Shown: one piece after another, positions 36,123 to 46,969 of the stretch
Layout: every line of letters starts with the position of its first letter
Numbering within the stretch: the stretch's first letter is position 1
Assembly: GCF_003121485.1 (NCBI RefSeq)
Contig: NZ_QAVX01000002.1
Coordinates: 214,454-278,453, forward strand
Direction of reading: 5' to 3'
DNA from: Dyella sp. C11
Lineage (GTDB): Bacteria > Pseudomonadota > Gammaproteobacteria > Xanthomonadales > Rhodanobacteraceae
DNA: 64,000 nt
Notes under the pieces: generated by a model
Databases searched by the model: none
Told to the model about the DNA's origin: nothing
What the model saw: the letters and a program-made list of their open reading frames with translations, nothing else
Position numbers and translations under genes: made by a program

Positions 36123-36842
36123 CTACAGCGCCCAGGCCACCAATACAGCCAGCTCGGTCAATTCGGTGAGTGCGCCGCAGGTATCGCCGGTCATGCCGCC
36201 CAGGCGCCTGACGCAAACCCATCGCCACCATGCGAACACGGCGACCGAGACCAGCAGCGCGCGAATCCCGTGCCATCCCGTGCACAACACCAGCACCGCG
36301 GTAGCGATGGCCGCCACAAGGCAGGCCGCGCGGGACGCCTCGGCCAGGCCACTGCCCAGCCCACCGCTGCGCACGTAAGGCGTGGTCATGAAGGCCACGG
36401 TAAGCGCGGCGCGTCCCAGCATCGGTGCCACCAACAGCACCACCGAAGGTTGGGCAAGGCTGGCAAGCGCGGCGAACTTCACCAGCAGCACGAGCACCAC
36501 GGCCGCGACGCCCATCGGCCCGCTGCGGGGGTCTTTCATGATGACCAGCGTGCGCTCGCGATCGCCCAGGCCACCGACCCATGCGTCCGCACTATCCGCC
36601 AGGCCATCGAGATGCAGCGCCCCGGTAAGCGCGACCCACGCAGCCAGCAGCAACGCGCCGGCCAGCAGCGGCGGTGCGCCGGAAAGCAGCCATCCAAGCA
36701 CCCAGAGGCATGCGCCGATCACCAGGCCGACCATCGGATACCACGGCAGCGGCGCCGATGGTGGCGTCGCTTCGTCAAATGCGCGCGCCGGCAAAGGAAT
36801 GCGCGTAAGGAAGCCGATGGCGGCGAAGAAACCGCGCATCAT
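36123..36842 (-). CDS. cobS: Adenosylcobinamide-GDP ribazoletransferase CobS
   Basis: CobS is a membrane enzyme of 239 residues that joins adenosylcobinamide-GDP and alpha-ribazole (5'-phosphate), the last step of cobalamin assembly. The family signature HLDGLADSADA gives Asp79, Asp83 and Asp86. The N terminus GFLTRIPLP and about six membrane helices fit. It starts at tandem ATG codons overlapping the cobC stop by four bases and is last in the cobalamin cluster. Confidence 0.94.
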   Translation of the reverse strand: MMRGFFAAIGFLTRIPLPARAFDEATPPSAPLPWYPMVGLVIGACLWVLGWLLSGAPPLLAGALLLAAWVALTGALHLDGLADSADAWVGGLGDRERTLVIMKDPRSGPMGVAAVVLVLLVKFAALASLAQPSVVLLVAPMLGRAALTVAFMTTPYVRSGGLGSGLAEASRAACLVAAIATAVLVLCTGWHGIRALLVSVAVFAWWRWVCVRRLGGMTGDTCGALTELTELAVLVAWAL

Positions 36843-37417
36843 TCCTTGCCCTGCGCACCCGATGCCGGTACCCACTCCAGCGGATGCAGCGACGCGTGGG
36901 GCACTTCGATATTCGCCATGTCGCCGAAATCGCGCTCTTCGGCCTCGCAGCGCAGAAGCCGGATCACGCCGCCGTGCGTGACCACCAGGACACGCTGCGT
37001 TTCCGCGGCCACGGCCACCTCGTCCAATGCCGCCGTCGAGCGCTTGCGAAACTGCGCGAACGACTCCCCACCCGGCGGTGGATGCGCCACAGGGTCCTTC
37101 CAGAATCGCGCCAGCGCATCGCCCTGCTCTTCTGCCAGGGTCTCGATGGGAACACCCTGCCACTCGCCGAAGTGGTACTCGGCCAGACGCGGATCGACGC
37201 GCAATGGCACCCGGCGCGCACCAGCCAGGTCCTGTGCGAATTCAGCGCAACGACGAAGCGGCGAGGTGACGATGGCATCCCAGGTGCGCCCGAAGATCGC
37301 GGCACGCAACTGGCTCCAGCCGAGCGAACTGAGTGGATCATCAAGCTGACCACGATAGCTGCGCTGCCCGGTGTCGCCGTGGCGCAACAGGTCGATGCCG
37401 ACGTGCTTGCCGATCAT
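36839..37417 (-). CDS. cobC: Alpha-ribazole phosphatase CobC (histidine phosphatase family)
   Basis: This phosphoglycerate mutase-like phosphatase of 192 residues has LLRHGDTG (His13) near the N terminus, [11 protein letters not shown], a likely acid in the Glu of [10 protein letters not shown], and VVTHGGVIR. It removes the 5'-phosphate from alpha-ribazole phosphate or adenosylcobalamin phosphate. The start overlaps the cobT stop by four bases (ATGA), which decides ATG 37417 over upstream options. Confidence 0.91.
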   Translation of the reverse strand: MIGKHVGIDLLRHGDTGQRSYRGQLDDPLSSLGWSQLRAAIFGRTWDAIVTSPLRRCAEFAQDLAGARRVPLRVDPRLAEYHFGEWQGVPIETLAEEQGDALARFWKDPVAHPPPGGESFAQFRKRSTAALDEVAVAAETQRVLVVTHGGVIRLLRCEAEERDFGDMANIEVPHASLHPLEWVPASGAQGKE

Positions 37418-38460
37418 GCGCCGCTCACCCCCGCCTGCGCGAAGGTCGCCATGCGCGAATGGAGTTCGCACGCCAGGCGCATCAACGGCACGGCCGTGGC
37501 GGCGCCACTACCCTCGCCCAGGCGCAGGCCAAGGTCGAGCAGCGGATCGGCATCCAGTGCGGCAAGCAGTCGTGCATGGCCACGCTCACGCGAGCGGTGC
37601 GCGAAGAACATCCAGTCGCGAGTCGAAGGATTGATGCGCACGGCAGCCAATGCCGCCGCCGTGGTGATGAAGCCATCCACCAGCACCGGAATGCCGCGTT
37701 GCGCCGCTCCGATGTACGCACCGCACAACGCCGCGATTTCGAAACCACCCACGCGCCCCAGCCACGCGAGCGCATCGTCGTCGGACGGATAGAGCGCGAG
37801 CGCCCGTTCGATCACCGCGGCCTTGTGCTGGATACCTGCCGCATCAAGACCGGTACCTGCGCCAGCGAGTGCGCCAGGCGATTCACGCAACAAGCCGCAC
37901 GCCAGCGCCGCAGCCGACGTGGTGTTGGCAATGCCCATCTCGCCACCAATGAAAAGCTTTGCGCCCGCTTCCTGCGCAAGCTGCGCACTGTCCGCGCCGG
38001 CGGCCAAGGCACGCTCCAGTTGCAGCGCGCTCATGGCAGGGCCTTCGCAGAAATTGTTCGTTTGCGCCGCGATGATGGCGCGACGCACGTTGGGCAATTC
38101 GCCAGGATCGTTCACCGTGCCCAGGTTCACCACTTCCAGCATGGCACCCAGACTGCGCGCCAGCACGCTGATGGCGGCGCCACCGCTGGCGAAGTTGCGG
38201 ATCATCTCGCCCGTGACCACCTGCGGAAACGCGGACACACCTTCCGCCGCCACGCCATGGTCGGCCGCGAACACGCTGATCCACACCGACTGCACGGCGG
38301 GCGTCGTCACGTGTTGCATGCTGGCGAGTCGAACGGCCACGGCCTCCAGAGCCCCCAGCGAGCCCGGTGGCTTGGTCAACTGCGACTGATGTTCCAGCGC
38401 GCGCAGTCGGCTCGCTTCGTCAATGGCGAAACAGGGTTCGGTCAGCCAGTCGTGGCTCAT
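37414..38460 (-). CDS. cobT: Nicotinate-nucleotide-dimethylbenzimidazole phosphoribosyltransferase CobT
   Basis: CobT has 348 residues and makes alpha-ribazole phosphate, the lower-ligand nucleotide. Recognisable segments are [42 protein letters not shown] and RLGEGSGAA with catalytic Glu316. It overlaps cobU and cobC by four bases each. Confidence 0.96.
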   Translation of the reverse strand: MSHDWLTEPCFAIDEASRLRALEHQSQLTKPPGSLGALEAVAVRLASMQHVTTPAVQSVWISVFAADHGVAAEGVSAFPQVVTGEMIRNFASGGAAISVLARSLGAMLEVVNLGTVNDPGELPNVRRAIIAAQTNNFCEGPAMSALQLERALAAGADSAQLAQEAGAKLFIGGEMGIANTTSAAALACGLLRESPGALAGAGTGLDAAGIQHKAAVIERALALYPSDDDALAWLGRVGGFEIAALCGAYIGAAQRGIPVLVDGFITTAAALAAVRINPSTRDWMFFAHRSRERGHARLLAALDADPLLDLGLRLGEGSGAATAVPLMRLACELHSRMATFAQAGVSGA

Positions 38461-38978
38461 GCAAGGCTTCCTTTGAGAGGCATCGGCAATCCGGCGGCCA
38501 CAAACACCACGCGCTCGCATTGGGTAGCGAGCGCCTGGTGCAGCCGTCCGGCTTCATCCACAAAACGTCGTGTCAGCTCGCCCATGGGGACAACGCCCAA
38601 CCCCACTTCGTTGCTGACCATCACGACCTGCCCCTTCAGCGAAGGCAGCAGATGCAGCAGCGCGTCGCGCTCCAGTTTGAAACGTTCGTCATTCGGCATG
38701 GCCAGCAGGTTGCTGAGCCACAACGTGAGGCAATCCACCAGCACGCAACAGCCGGGGCGCGCATGGGCGGCGAGCGCGGCAGCCAACGACAGCGGCTCTT
38801 CCACGCAGTGCCAGTGCGTCGGGCGCTGTGCTCGATGGTGTGCGATGCGCGCAGCCATCTCGTCGTCGTGCGCCTGCGCCGTGGCGATATAAACCACCTC
38901 GTGTCCCGATGCCGCCGCCAGTTGTTCGGCAAACGCGCTCTTGCCGGATCGGGCGCCACCAAGGATCAGCGTTCGCAT
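38457..38978 (-). CDS. cobU: Adenosylcobinamide kinase / guanylyltransferase CobU
   Basis: CobU has 173 residues and phosphorylates then guanylylates adenosylcobinamide. The P-loop GGARSGKS is at 7-14. The histidine pair His47/His48 in IAHHRAQRP contains the guanylylated residue. [11 protein letters not shown] is typical. The gene overlaps cobQ by 13 bases. Confidence 0.95.
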   Translation of the reverse strand: MRTLILGGARSGKSAFAEQLAAASGHEVVYIATAQAHDDEMAARIAHHRAQRPTHWHCVEEPLSLAAALAAHARPGCCVLVDCLTLWLSNLLAMPNDERFKLERDALLHLLPSLKGQVVMVSNEVGLGVVPMGELTRRFVDEAGRLHQALATQCERVVFVAAGLPMPLKGSLA

Positions 38979-40450
38979 GATGTGGACTCCTTCGCCAGAT
39001 GCAGCAGTTGAAGCAACGCTGACGTATCCAGATGCGCTTCCACCGCATCGGCCACGCGATCGATGGCGGCTTCGCGAATCGCGCGCATGTCGAGCGGCGC
39101 AGCGTCACGCAGGCCGGCCCAATGGAGCAATGCGTTCAGTGCCTGCGGTTCATCAAACAGGCCATGTACGTAAGTGCCGACGATTCGACCATCCGGCGAC
39201 AGTGCTCCGTCAGGTTCACCCGAACCCAGGATGCTTGCCGGTTGCTCCAACGCTTCACCGCGACTCACGCCGCAGTGGATCTCATAGCCGCTCACCCGCG
39301 CATCTCCCAGGGCCAGTCTTCCCTCCACGCGGCGCAATTGCTTGCGCGCTTCCAGCGTGGTTTCCATCGGCAACCAACCCAATGCTTCGCTCGAGCCCGG
39401 CGTGCTCTCGACACCCAGCGGATCATGCACGAATCGCCCCAGCATCTGGAAGCCACCGCAGATGCCGATGACCTTGCCGCCATATCGAAGGTGTCGCGCA
39501 AGCGTTTCGTCCCAGCCCTGCGCACGCAGCCACGCCAGGTCGTCGCGCGTGGACTTCGAACCGGGCAACACGATCAGGTCGGCAGGCGGATGCGTTTCGT
39601 CCGGTCCCACGAAGCGCAGGTCGACATCCGGGTGCAAGCGCAACGCGTCGAAGTCGGTGTGATTGCTGATGCGGGGCAACGCAGGCACCAGCACGCGCAG
39701 GCGCGCGTTGACGTTGCTGCGCACATCGCGCGGCAGCGCATCCTCTGCTTCCAGCTCAAGGCCGTGCAGATAGGGCAAAACACCAAGCACGGGTTTTCCG
39801 GTCTCGCGTTCCAGCCAGTCCAGGCCGGGCTGCAACAAACCGATATCACCGCGAAAACGGTTGATGACGAATCCCGCCACGCGATTGCGCTCGCTCTGCG
39901 AGAGCAAGGCGAGCGTGCCTACCAGGTGAGCGAACACGCCACCGCGGTCAATGTCGGCAATCAGGATGACCGGGCAATCCATTGCCTCGGCATAACCCAT
40001 GTTGGCAATGTCACGGTCGCGCAGGTTGATTTCCGCCGGGCTGCCCGCGCCTTCCACCACCACCGCGTCGTACTGCGCCACCAGACGATGGTGCGAAGTG
40101 AGCACGGCATCCATCGCGAGACGCTTGTACTCGTGGTAATGCCGCGCATCCATGTTGGCCACGGCCTTTCCGTGCACGATCACCTGCGCGCCAATATCGC
40201 TGTTGGGCTTGAGCAGGATCGGGTTGAAATCGGTATGTGGCTGCAAGCCGGCCGCCTGAGCCTGCACGGCCTGCGCGCGACCGATCTCGCCACCGTCCAC
40301 CGTCACGGCAGAATTCAGCGCCATGTTCTGCGGCTTGAATGGCGCCACCGCCACGCCCTTGCGGCTCAGCCATCGGCACAAGCCTGCCACCAGCGTGCTT
40401 TTGCCCGCATCAGAGGTGCAGCCTTGCACCATCAGCACGCTCGCGGTCAT
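38966..40450 (-). CDS. cobQ: Cobyric acid synthase CobQ (CbiP)
   Basis: CobQ has 494 residues and amidates the b, d, e and g side chains with glutamine and ATP. The N-terminal synthetase carries [14 protein letters not shown] (P-loop-like) and [12 protein letters not shown]. The C-terminal class I glutamine amidotransferase has Cys331 in ICGGFQMLG and a His in YVHGLFD. GGAG precedes the ATG. Confidence 0.96.
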   Translation of the reverse strand: MTASVLMVQGCTSDAGKSTLVAGLCRWLSRKGVAVAPFKPQNMALNSAVTVDGGEIGRAQAVQAQAAGLQPHTDFNPILLKPNSDIGAQVIVHGKAVANMDARHYHEYKRLAMDAVLTSHHRLVAQYDAVVVEGAGSPAEINLRDRDIANMGYAEAMDCPVILIADIDRGGVFAHLVGTLALLSQSERNRVAGFVINRFRGDIGLLQPGLDWLERETGKPVLGVLPYLHGLELEAEDALPRDVRSNVNARLRVLVPALPRISNHTDFDALRLHPDVDLRFVGPDETHPPADLIVLPGSKSTRDDLAWLRAQGWDETLARHLRYGGKVIGICGGFQMLGRFVHDPLGVESTPGSSEALGWLPMETTLEARKQLRRVEGRLALGDARVSGYEIHCGVSRGEALEQPASILGSGEPDGALSPDGRIVGTYVHGLFDEPQALNALLHWAGLRDAAPLDMRAIREAAIDRVADAVEAHLDTSALLQLLHLAKESTSCER

Positions 40451-41445
40451 GGCGCATGCTCCTTCATGTCGAGCAAATGCAGTGCCTGCTCCAGCTTCGC
40501 GAAACCAGCATCATCGGGTGGCAATCCAAAGCGCAGGCTTGCCGGTGCCTCGAACAGCCGCGTGAGAATGCCCTGCCTCGCGAGCGCAGCATGCACGTCG
40601 CCGGCTCGCTCATCGCACCACCATTGGAAGAACGCACATCCCGCCGTCGGTACCAGGCCGCGACGCGCCAGCACGCCCGCAAGACGCTCACTTGCCTTAT
40701 GCAGCCACTCGCGCGCCCGCACTTGCCATGCGTGATCGGCGAGCGCCTGCTTGACCACGACACGCGTGGGCCCCGTCAATGTCCACGGCCCCAGCCGCTC
40801 GCCCAGCGCCTCCAGCTGTGCGGGATGGGCCGCCACAAAACCGGCGCGTGCTCCAGCAAGCCCGAAAAACTTGCCGGTGGAGCGAAGCACGATCAGTCCT
40901 TCGCGATGCGCTTCGCCGCACAGGCTATCCTGCGGCGTGGCGTCCATGAACGCCTCATCCACCACCAGCCATCCGCCGCGCGCCGCGAGGTTTTCGTGAC
41001 ATGCCAGCAACGCATCGCGGGTGAAGCGATCGCCAGCGGGATTGTTGGGATGGATAAGCACGATCACGTCGAAGCGCGATGCATCGTCCAGAAGCACGCT
41101 GGCCGGCGCCGTTTCAACAACATGTCCGGCGCGACGCCATGCATGCGCATGTTCGTTGTATCCCGGCGAGATCACACCGACACGAGAACGGGAACGCAAA
41201 TCCGGCAGCGCCTGGATGGCTGCCTGCGAGCCCGCGACGGGCAACATGTGTGTCGAGCCGTAATACGCGCAGGCGGTTTCCACCAAGCCATCATCGTCTT
41301 CCGGCAGACGCTGCCAGGCCGAGGCAGGCAAGTCCGGCACCGACCACGCGAAAGGACTGATGCCCGTGGACAGATCCAGCCATTGCGCAGCCGGAATGTT
41401 GTAGATGCGTGATGCGCGCAGCAAGCGTCCGCCGTGCTCAAGCAT
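40447..41445 (-). CDS. cobD: Threonine-phosphate decarboxylase CobD
   Basis: CobD here is a PLP-dependent fold-type I enzyme of 332 residues that makes (R)-1-amino-2-propanol phosphate from L-threonine phosphate. The PLP lysine is Lys192 in [21 protein letters not shown] and HPNNPAG are typical. ATG 41445 overlaps the cbiB end by eight bases. The C terminus overlaps cobQ by four. The name follows Salmonella CobD. Confidence 0.93.
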   Translation of the reverse strand: MLEHGGRLLRASRIYNIPAAQWLDLSTGISPFAWSVPDLPASAWQRLPEDDDGLVETACAYYGSTHMLPVAGSQAAIQALPDLRSRSRVGVISPGYNEHAHAWRRAGHVVETAPASVLLDDASRFDVIVLIHPNNPAGDRFTRDALLACHENLAARGGWLVVDEAFMDATPQDSLCGEAHREGLIVLRSTGKFFGLAGARAGFVAAHPAQLEALGERLGPWTLTGPTRVVVKQALADHAWQVRAREWLHKASERLAGVLARRGLVPTAGCAFFQWWCDERAGDVHAALARQGILTRLFEAPASLRFGLPPDDAGFAKLEQALHLLDMKEHAP

Positions 41446-42367
41446 GACGTGCTCCCTGGACGACCCAGCCAAGCAGGAGCATCACCGCGAGCCACAGCAG
41501 CACGCTTCGTCGCACCAGCTGCCACGCGCGTTCGATGGTATGCGCATCCGGCAAGTTGCCTTCACCCAACGCGGGACGCGGCTCCCACACACCGTCGTAG
41601 GGCGCGGCACCACCAAGGCGCACGCCGAGCGCACCCGCGCCCGACGCCATCACCGGTCCGGCGTTGGGGCTGTCCCATTGCGGCGCCTGCGTGCGCCAGC
41701 ATCGCCACGCACGTGACGCGTCGCCCAACAACACGTAACTCAGTGCGGTGAGCCGCGCGGGGATGAAATTCAAGACATCGTCGATGCGCGCAGCGGCCCA
41801 GCCGAAGTTTTCGTAACGCGCGTTGCGATAGCCCCACATCGCATCCAGCGTGTTGGCAAGCCGATAGAGCACCGCACCCGGCGCTCCGAGCACGGCAAAC
41901 CAGAACAGTGCGCCAAACACCGCATCGTTGCCGTTCTCCAGCACTGATTCGGTGGCTGCCGCCGCCACCTGCGCATTGTCGAGCGCCAGCGTGTCTCGAC
42001 TTACCATGCGTCCCACGGCGTCGCGCGCAGCAAGCAGATTTCCGCTTTCCAACGCACGCGCCACCGGCAACGCGTGGTCGCCAAGGCTGCGAAGACCCAG
42101 GGTGAGATAAAGCAACACGGTGTCGAACAGGAAAGACAACCAGCGCACCTCATGACGCAACGACGCGGACAGCCACCACGCCACAGCCACTGGAGGGATC
42201 ACCGCCAGCATCCACGCAAGCACACCCGCGTACCGGCGACCCTGGTACACGCGCGATTCAATACGGATGGCGAGACGTCCAAACATCACCAGCGGATGCG
42301 CACGCCGGGGCTCGCCGAGCCACGCATCCAGCAACACCGCCGCCGCCATGGCCAGGGCCGTCATCAT
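41438..42367 (-). CDS. cbiB: Adenosylcobinamide-phosphate synthase CbiB
   Basis: CbiB has 309 residues and is a membrane enzyme attaching aminopropanol (phosphate) to cobyric acid. The N terminus [20 protein letters not shown] is the family signature (usually D...GEP...HPV..G). [16 protein letters not shown] and [14 protein letters not shown] are also conserved. It overlaps cbiA by four bases. Confidence 0.94.
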   Translation of the reverse strand: MMTALAMAAAVLLDAWLGEPRRAHPLVMFGRLAIRIESRVYQGRRYAGVLAWMLAVIPPVAVAWWLSASLRHEVRWLSFLFDTVLLYLTLGLRSLGDHALPVARALESGNLLAARDAVGRMVSRDTLALDNAQVAAAATESVLENGNDAVFGALFWFAVLGAPGAVLYRLANTLDAMWGYRNARYENFGWAAARIDDVLNFIPARLTALSYVLLGDASRAWRCWRTQAPQWDSPNAGPVMASGAGALGVRLGGAAPYDGVWEPRPALGEGNLPDAHTIERAWQLVRRSVLLWLAVMLLLGWVVQGARHA

Positions 42368-43662
42368 GGCCGGAACAAGGCCAACGCCGCTTGCGGGTTC
42401 GATGGAAAATACAGGTGCATGAAGCTGGCAGTGAAACGATTTCGCCGATAGATCCCTTCGCGGCTCGGGCCACCGTCGGGATTGCTGGCCATGGCCAGCG
42501 GCTCCTCACCGATCTGCGCCAGCGCGTAATGGAAGGTGTGCCCGCGCAATGCGCCTTCAGGCAAAGCCACCGATTGCATGCCGAGGCCGCCCAGGCGAGC
42601 CTGCATGGCGGCGTGTCCACGCAACAGGCCGGCCATGGGAAACGCGACACCATCGGTTCCCGCCAACGCGTCCAGCGCGTAAAGCATGCCGCCGCATTCA
42701 GCGAGCAAGGGGCGACCGGCATTCACGTGAGCATGCAATGCATGGCGCAATGCGTCGTGCTGCGACAGTGCCGGCAGGTGAAGTTCGGGATATCCACCCG
42801 GCAGCCATGCGGCATCGCATTCGGGCAGCGCATCGCCGGCCAGTGGCGAGAAGAAGCGCAGCTCCGCGCCGGCTTCGCGCAGCAGGTCGAGATTGGCCGG
42901 ATAGAGAAAGCAAAACGCCGCATCGCGCGCAATCGCGATGCGACAGCCACGCAGGTCTGTCGGCACCGACGCTTTCGCCTGCGACTGAAACGCAATGGCT
43001 GGCGGAAGTTCCTTGCTCGCATGCTTGCCCCAGGCATCGGCCAGGGCATCCAGTCGCACATCCATGTCGTCGAGCTCGCTGGCAGCCACCAAGCCCAGGT
43101 GTCGTTCGGGGAGCGCCAGCGCGGCATCGCGCGGGAGTGCGCCCAGCCAATGGAGGCCAGGGGGCAAACTGCCCTCCAACAATTGCGCGTGGTAAGCGCT
43201 GCCGATGCGATTGGCGGCCACGCCGTGCACGCGCAGACCGTCGCGATAACGCGCGAGTCCCAGCGCCAATGCACCAAACGTCTGCGCCATCGCCGAGCCA
43301 TCGATGACGACCAGCACGGGCAAGCCGAGACGCTCGGCCAGGTCCGCACTCGACGTGCCACCGTCGAAAAGACCCATCACGCCTTCGACCAGGATCAGGT
43401 CCGCCTCGGCAGCCGCGGCGTGCAAACGAGCGCGCACATCGGCCTCGCCGTTCATCCACAGATCCAGCTGATGGACCGGCGCACCGCTTGCGCGCTCCAG
43501 CACCATCGGATCGAGGAAGTCCGGGCCAGTCTTGAAGACGCGCACGCGCTTGCCCTGCCGGCTATGCCAGCGTGCCAGCGCCGCCGTCACCGACGTCTTG
43601 CCCTGCCCCGACGCTGGTGCCGATACCAGTAACGCGGGACAGGAAGCTGGCGTGCCGATCAT
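42364..43662 (-). CDS. cbiA: Cobyrinate a,c-diamide synthase CbiA (CobB)
   Basis: CbiA has 432 residues. Its N-terminal ATPase has [10 protein letters not shown] (Lys22) and [10 protein letters not shown]. The C-terminal class I glutamine amidotransferase has Cys323 in [10 protein letters not shown]. It amidates side chains a and c of cobyrinic acid. Its presence without ring-building genes in the window implies that imported cobyrinic acid-level corrinoids can be used, or that ring genes lie elsewhere. Confidence 0.95.
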   Translation of the reverse strand: MIGTPASCPALLVSAPASGQGKTSVTAALARWHSRQGKRVRVFKTGPDFLDPMVLERASGAPVHQLDLWMNGEADVRARLHAAAAEADLILVEGVMGLFDGGTSSADLAERLGLPVLVVIDGSAMAQTFGALALGLARYRDGLRVHGVAANRIGSAYHAQLLEGSLPPGLHWLGALPRDAALALPERHLGLVAASELDDMDVRLDALADAWGKHASKELPPAIAFQSQAKASVPTDLRGCRIAIARDAAFCFLYPANLDLLREAGAELRFFSPLAGDALPECDAAWLPGGYPELHLPALSQHDALRHALHAHVNAGRPLLAECGGMLYALDALAGTDGVAFPMAGLLRGHAAMQARLGGLGMQSVALPEGALRGHTFHYALAQIGEEPLAMASNPDGGPSREGIYRRNRFTASFMHLYFPSNPQAALALFRP

Positions 43663-43704
43663 CGATGACTCCGTGAATTCAAACGTGGGCGCAACACCTG
43701 CGAC

Positions 43705-44325
43705 TTACAGCTCGATGCCTTTCTGAGCCTTGATGCCGGCCTGGAAGGCATGCTTCACCAGGCGCATCTCCGTCACCGTATCGGCCAGCTCGATCAACGC
43801 GTCCGGCGCACCGCGACCCGTGATCACCACGTGTTGCTGCGGCGGGCGCGCCCGCAGCGCATCGCACACCCGCGCGACGTCGATATAACCCTTCACCAAC
43901 GCGATGTTGAGTTCATCCAGGAGAACGAAGTCGATGGACGCGTCGGACAACATCGCTGCGGCGACCTGCCACGCAGCCTCGGCTGCCTGGATATCGCGCG
44001 CCTTGTCCTGCGTCTCCCACGTGTAGCCTTCGCCCATCACGTGGTAGTTCAGCTCATCGGGAAAGCGACGAAAGAAGGCTTCCTCGCCCGTGGAAAAACT
44101 TCCCTTGATGAACTGCACCACGCCGCAGCGAAATCCATGACCGAGCGAGCGGGCGAGCATGCCGAACCCGGATGAACTCTTGCCCTTGCCGTTGCCCGTA
44201 TTCACCACCAGCACGCCACGCTCGATGGTGGCGCGGGCGATCTTGCGGTCCACCAGTTCCTTCTTCCGCTGCATGCGCTCGCGGTGGCGATCTTCCGCAC
44301 CGGCCGATGAAGGCTGATTACTCAC
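43705..44325 (-). CDS. cobO: Corrinoid adenosyltransferase CobO (BtuR type)
   Basis: This enzyme of 206 residues transfers adenosyl from ATP to reduced corrinoid. The P-loop GNGKGKSS begins at residue 44. Other marks are GVVQFIKGSF, DFVLLDELNIAL and HVVITGRGAP. The start is GTG 44325, two bases after the btuM stop, with AAGGAAG at good spacing. No ATG fits. A 42-base gap follows before cbiA. Confidence 0.95.
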   Translation of the reverse strand: MSNQPSSAGAEDRHRERMQRKKELVDRKIARATIERGVLVVNTGNGKGKSSSGFGMLARSLGHGFRCGVVQFIKGSFSTGEEAFFRRFPDELNYHVMGEGYTWETQDKARDIQAAEAAWQVAAAMLSDASIDFVLLDELNIALVKGYIDVARVCDALRARPPQQHVVITGRGAPDALIELADTVTEMRLVKHAFQAGIKAQKGIEL

Positions 44326-44327
44326 GC

Positions 44328-44906
44328 TCAGGCTTCCTTGCGATGCGTGAAGGAGGACGATGCGAGGCGCAATGCCACGGCATGCAGCGCCAACGCTACA
44401 GCGACATAGCTCATGGTGGTGCGCACGAACAGCGGACCCCACTGCCACAGGCGCGAGAGGTATTCGGTCATGTGCGGATTGGCGTAGCGGCCGCCCAGCC
44501 AATAGAACGAGCCATTGGAGATGGCAAACGAAAGCGACGCAGCCACAAACGCCACTGCAAAAGCGACGACAAAGGACGTGGCTCGCTGATCCATGCGCGG
44601 CGCGTACCAGCGGCCGGCATACCAGAGCACGGCATATGCCAGCGGCAGGAAGGAATAAGCCAGCGTGACGCAGAAATTGCTGACGCCCGCGTAGCTGATG
44701 GAGATCCAGTCCAGCGCAACGGCAAGCAGAACCATCGTCACAAACGTCCAGTGGCGACGAAGGTAAAGACCGCCAAGAAAGAACACTGCCATCGATGCGT
44801 CAGGTAGATGCAGCAGGTCGCCGAAGTGCTTGAAGCGCGTGGCAATCATCACCGCCACGAGAACCAGCCACAGCGCCTTGAAACGGGAACCGGAGAGTGC
44901 CTTCAT
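44328..44906 (-). CDS. btuM: BtuM-like cobalamin transport membrane protein
   Basis: This 192-residue protein has about six membrane helices. The segment DLLHLPDASMAVFFLGGLYL and Cys79 in SNFCVTLAYSFLP match the BtuM group, ECF-type S components in Proteobacteria. In the Thiobacillus BtuM a cysteine at residue 80 binds cobalt and removes cyanide from cyanocobalamin (established for that protein). Position between btuB and cobO, downstream of a cobalamin riboswitch, supports the call. No ECF module is nearby. GGAG precedes the ATG. Confidence 0.75.
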   Translation of the reverse strand: MKALSGSRFKALWLVLVAVMIATRFKHFGDLLHLPDASMAVFFLGGLYLRRHWTFVTMVLLAVALDWISISYAGVSNFCVTLAYSFLPLAYAVLWYAGRWYAPRMDQRATSFVVAFAVAFVAASLSFAISNGSFYWLGGRYANPHMTEYLSRLWQWGPLFVRTTMSYVAVALALHAVALRLASSSFTHRKEA

Positions 44907-44937
44907 GAAACGACTCCTGATCGATCCATCACGAACG

Positions 44938-44963
44938 AGCCGGGCCCCTTGCGGAGCCCGGCT
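44938..44963 (-). other. Hairpin between btuB and btuM
   Basis: An 8-bp stem AGCCGGGC/GCCCGGCT with a 10-base loop lies just after the btuB stop. No T run follows (CGTTCG), so it is a weak terminator or an mRNA-stabilising structure rather than a full stop. Confidence 0.5.
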
Positions 44964-44970
44964 TCACGGT

Positions 44971-46842
44971 TTACTGCGCCGGCTGATAACGCAGGGTCAA
45001 CATGTAGTTACGACCCGGCTGGTTGTAGTACCAGGCGGTCTCGTAGTTCTTGTCGAAGGCGTTGTTGAGCGCGAGCTGGAGCTTGAGATCCTTCGTGAGC
45101 GCGTACGCCACGCGCAAATCGGCAATGGCGTAGGCACCCAGGGGATGCGTGTTGGCCAGGTCGTCGTAACGGCGGCCTGAGTAGAACCACGTGCCACCCA
45201 CGCTGAAGTCGCCGAAGTTGCGGTCGATGTCGATGTTCGCAGTGTCACGTGCTCGACGCGGCAGCAGGTTGCCCTTGTAGGCCGCCGATTGATCAATAGG
45301 ATCAAGCCAGGTGGCCGTGCCCGTTACCTGCCAGCCCACCACCTTCGTGCTCACCACGGCTTCGGCGCCGCGGATGCGCGCCTCGTCCACGTTACCCGGC
45401 GCCTGCGTGGCGGCGTCGTAGGTGATGAGGTCGGTGACTTTGTTCTGGAACGCGTTCAGCGACCAGTAGCCCCAGCCGTACGTGCCGCGCAGGCCCAGTT
45501 CGAAGTTCTTCGAACGCTCCGGCTTCAGATCCGGATTGCCGTAATACGGGTAGTAGAGATCGTTGAAGGTCGGCGCCTTGAACGCGGTGCCGTAGCTGGC
45601 GGTAAGGCGAAGCGTCTGCGTGAAATCCCAGCCCCAAAGCAGGCTGCCGGTGTTCTTGCTGCCGAACTGGCTGTTGTCGTCGTGGCGCACGCTGGCCTGG
45701 ACCGACTGGCTGCCGAACGTCTGCTGCCACTGCGCGAATACGCCACGATTGATACGGCTATCCACCGGGATATCGGTGAGGGCATTGACGTATTCGGTGG
45801 TGCTTTCCACATGGTCGCGCTGCCAGTCGAAACCGGTGCTCAGCAGGCCGCCCCAGAAGCCGATATCCGCCTGCAGCGAAGCGACGTCACGGTGCGTGTC
45901 GAAACGGTCGACGTAGTCGCCCTGGTAAAAGTCCTTGCTGAAATCGCCGCTGGTACCTGCGTTGAGGGTGAGCTTGACGTTGTCAGCCGGACGATAGTGC
46001 ACGCTGCCACCCACCACCTGCGTGGCGCTCTCGTCAGAGTCGGTGTACGTGCCGTCGTAGTAGTTGTGACCTTCGGCGCGGAACAGGCGCACATCCGCAT
46101 CCCACTGGTCATCGAACTTGTAGCCGCCCTGCACGGTGGCCGAGGTATTGCGGTAGCCATCCTTGTCAGGCTGGTCGGCAAAGCACGCCGCACCTACTTC
46201 CGCCGCGCCGACGCGACACGAGTTGATGCCGTGCGTCTGATCGTGCGACACCTCCACCGAATACCAGCCGTTGCCGCTCTTGCCGGCAAAGCCCGCCGAA
46301 CCGTTGAGCGTGCTGTAGCTGCCCACGCCCAGGCTGAAAGACGGTACGAATGCGCCCTCCGGGCGACGGGTAAAGATCTGGATCACGCCACCGATGGCTT
46401 CCGAGCCATACAGGCTGGAGAACGGACCACGCACGATTTCGATGCGCTCGATCTGGTCGACCGGAATGTCCTGCAATGCCGCCGTGCCCAGCGTGGCCGA
46501 GCCGATCTTGATGCCATCAATCATCACCAGCACGTGATCCGATTCGGTGCCGCGCAGGAACGCGCTGGTCGCCTTGCCCGGGCCGCCATTGTTGGCGATC
46601 TGCATACCGGGCGTGCCACGCAGCAGGTCGGCCAGCGACGAGGGCTGCAAGCGTTCGATATCCGCGCGATCGATCACGGTGATTGCCGACAGCGTCTGGT
46701 CCTGCGTCTGCTCGGTACGCGTGGCAGTCACCACGACGCTGTCGAGATTGGTGGTGGTGTCGTCCGCAAACGCGGGCGCAATAACGGTGAAAAGCGCCGC
46801 TGCCAGGACGGAGCGACGGATGGTGGAAATTCGGATGGCCAA
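44971..46842 (-). CDS. btuB: TonB-dependent cobalamin receptor BtuB
   Basis: BtuB here is 623 residues, an outer-membrane 22-strand barrel with plug. The signal peptide ends VIAPAFA-D. The TonB box region is LDSVVVTATR. The plug shows LADLLRGTPGMQIAN, FLRGTESDHVLVMIDG and IEIVRGPFSSLYGSEAIGGVI. The C terminus is NYMLTLRYQPAQ. The start is TTG 46842: GAGGAG lies seven bases upstream and no in-frame ATG fits. Expression should be repressed by cobalamin through the upstream riboswitch. Confidence 0.94.
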   Translation of the reverse strand: MAIRISTIRRSVLAAALFTVIAPAFADDTTTNLDSVVVTATRTEQTQDQTLSAITVIDRADIERLQPSSLADLLRGTPGMQIANNGGPGKATSAFLRGTESDHVLVMIDGIKIGSATLGTAALQDIPVDQIERIEIVRGPFSSLYGSEAIGGVIQIFTRRPEGAFVPSFSLGVGSYSTLNGSAGFAGKSGNGWYSVEVSHDQTHGINSCRVGAAEVGAACFADQPDKDGYRNTSATVQGGYKFDDQWDADVRLFRAEGHNYYDGTYTDSDESATQVVGGSVHYRPADNVKLTLNAGTSGDFSKDFYQGDYVDRFDTHRDVASLQADIGFWGGLLSTGFDWQRDHVESTTEYVNALTDIPVDSRINRGVFAQWQQTFGSQSVQASVRHDDNSQFGSKNTGSLLWGWDFTQTLRLTASYGTAFKAPTFNDLYYPYYGNPDLKPERSKNFELGLRGTYGWGYWSLNAFQNKVTDLITYDAATQAPGNVDEARIRGAEAVVSTKVVGWQVTGTATWLDPIDQSAAYKGNLLPRRARDTANIDIDRNFGDFSVGGTWFYSGRRYDDLANTHPLGAYAIADLRVAYALTKDLKLQLALNNAFDKNYETAWYYNQPGRNYMLTLRYQPAQ

Positions 46843-46969
46843 AGCATTGCTCCTCAACCGCGCCTGCCCGCGCGGAACGCTTGGATAAGGACAGGCGGAA
46901 GGATGCGTGGCTGCCGTCAGAGATACGGCACCCATGACACGGCCCACCGCCTGTCTGGTCGTACCTCAA

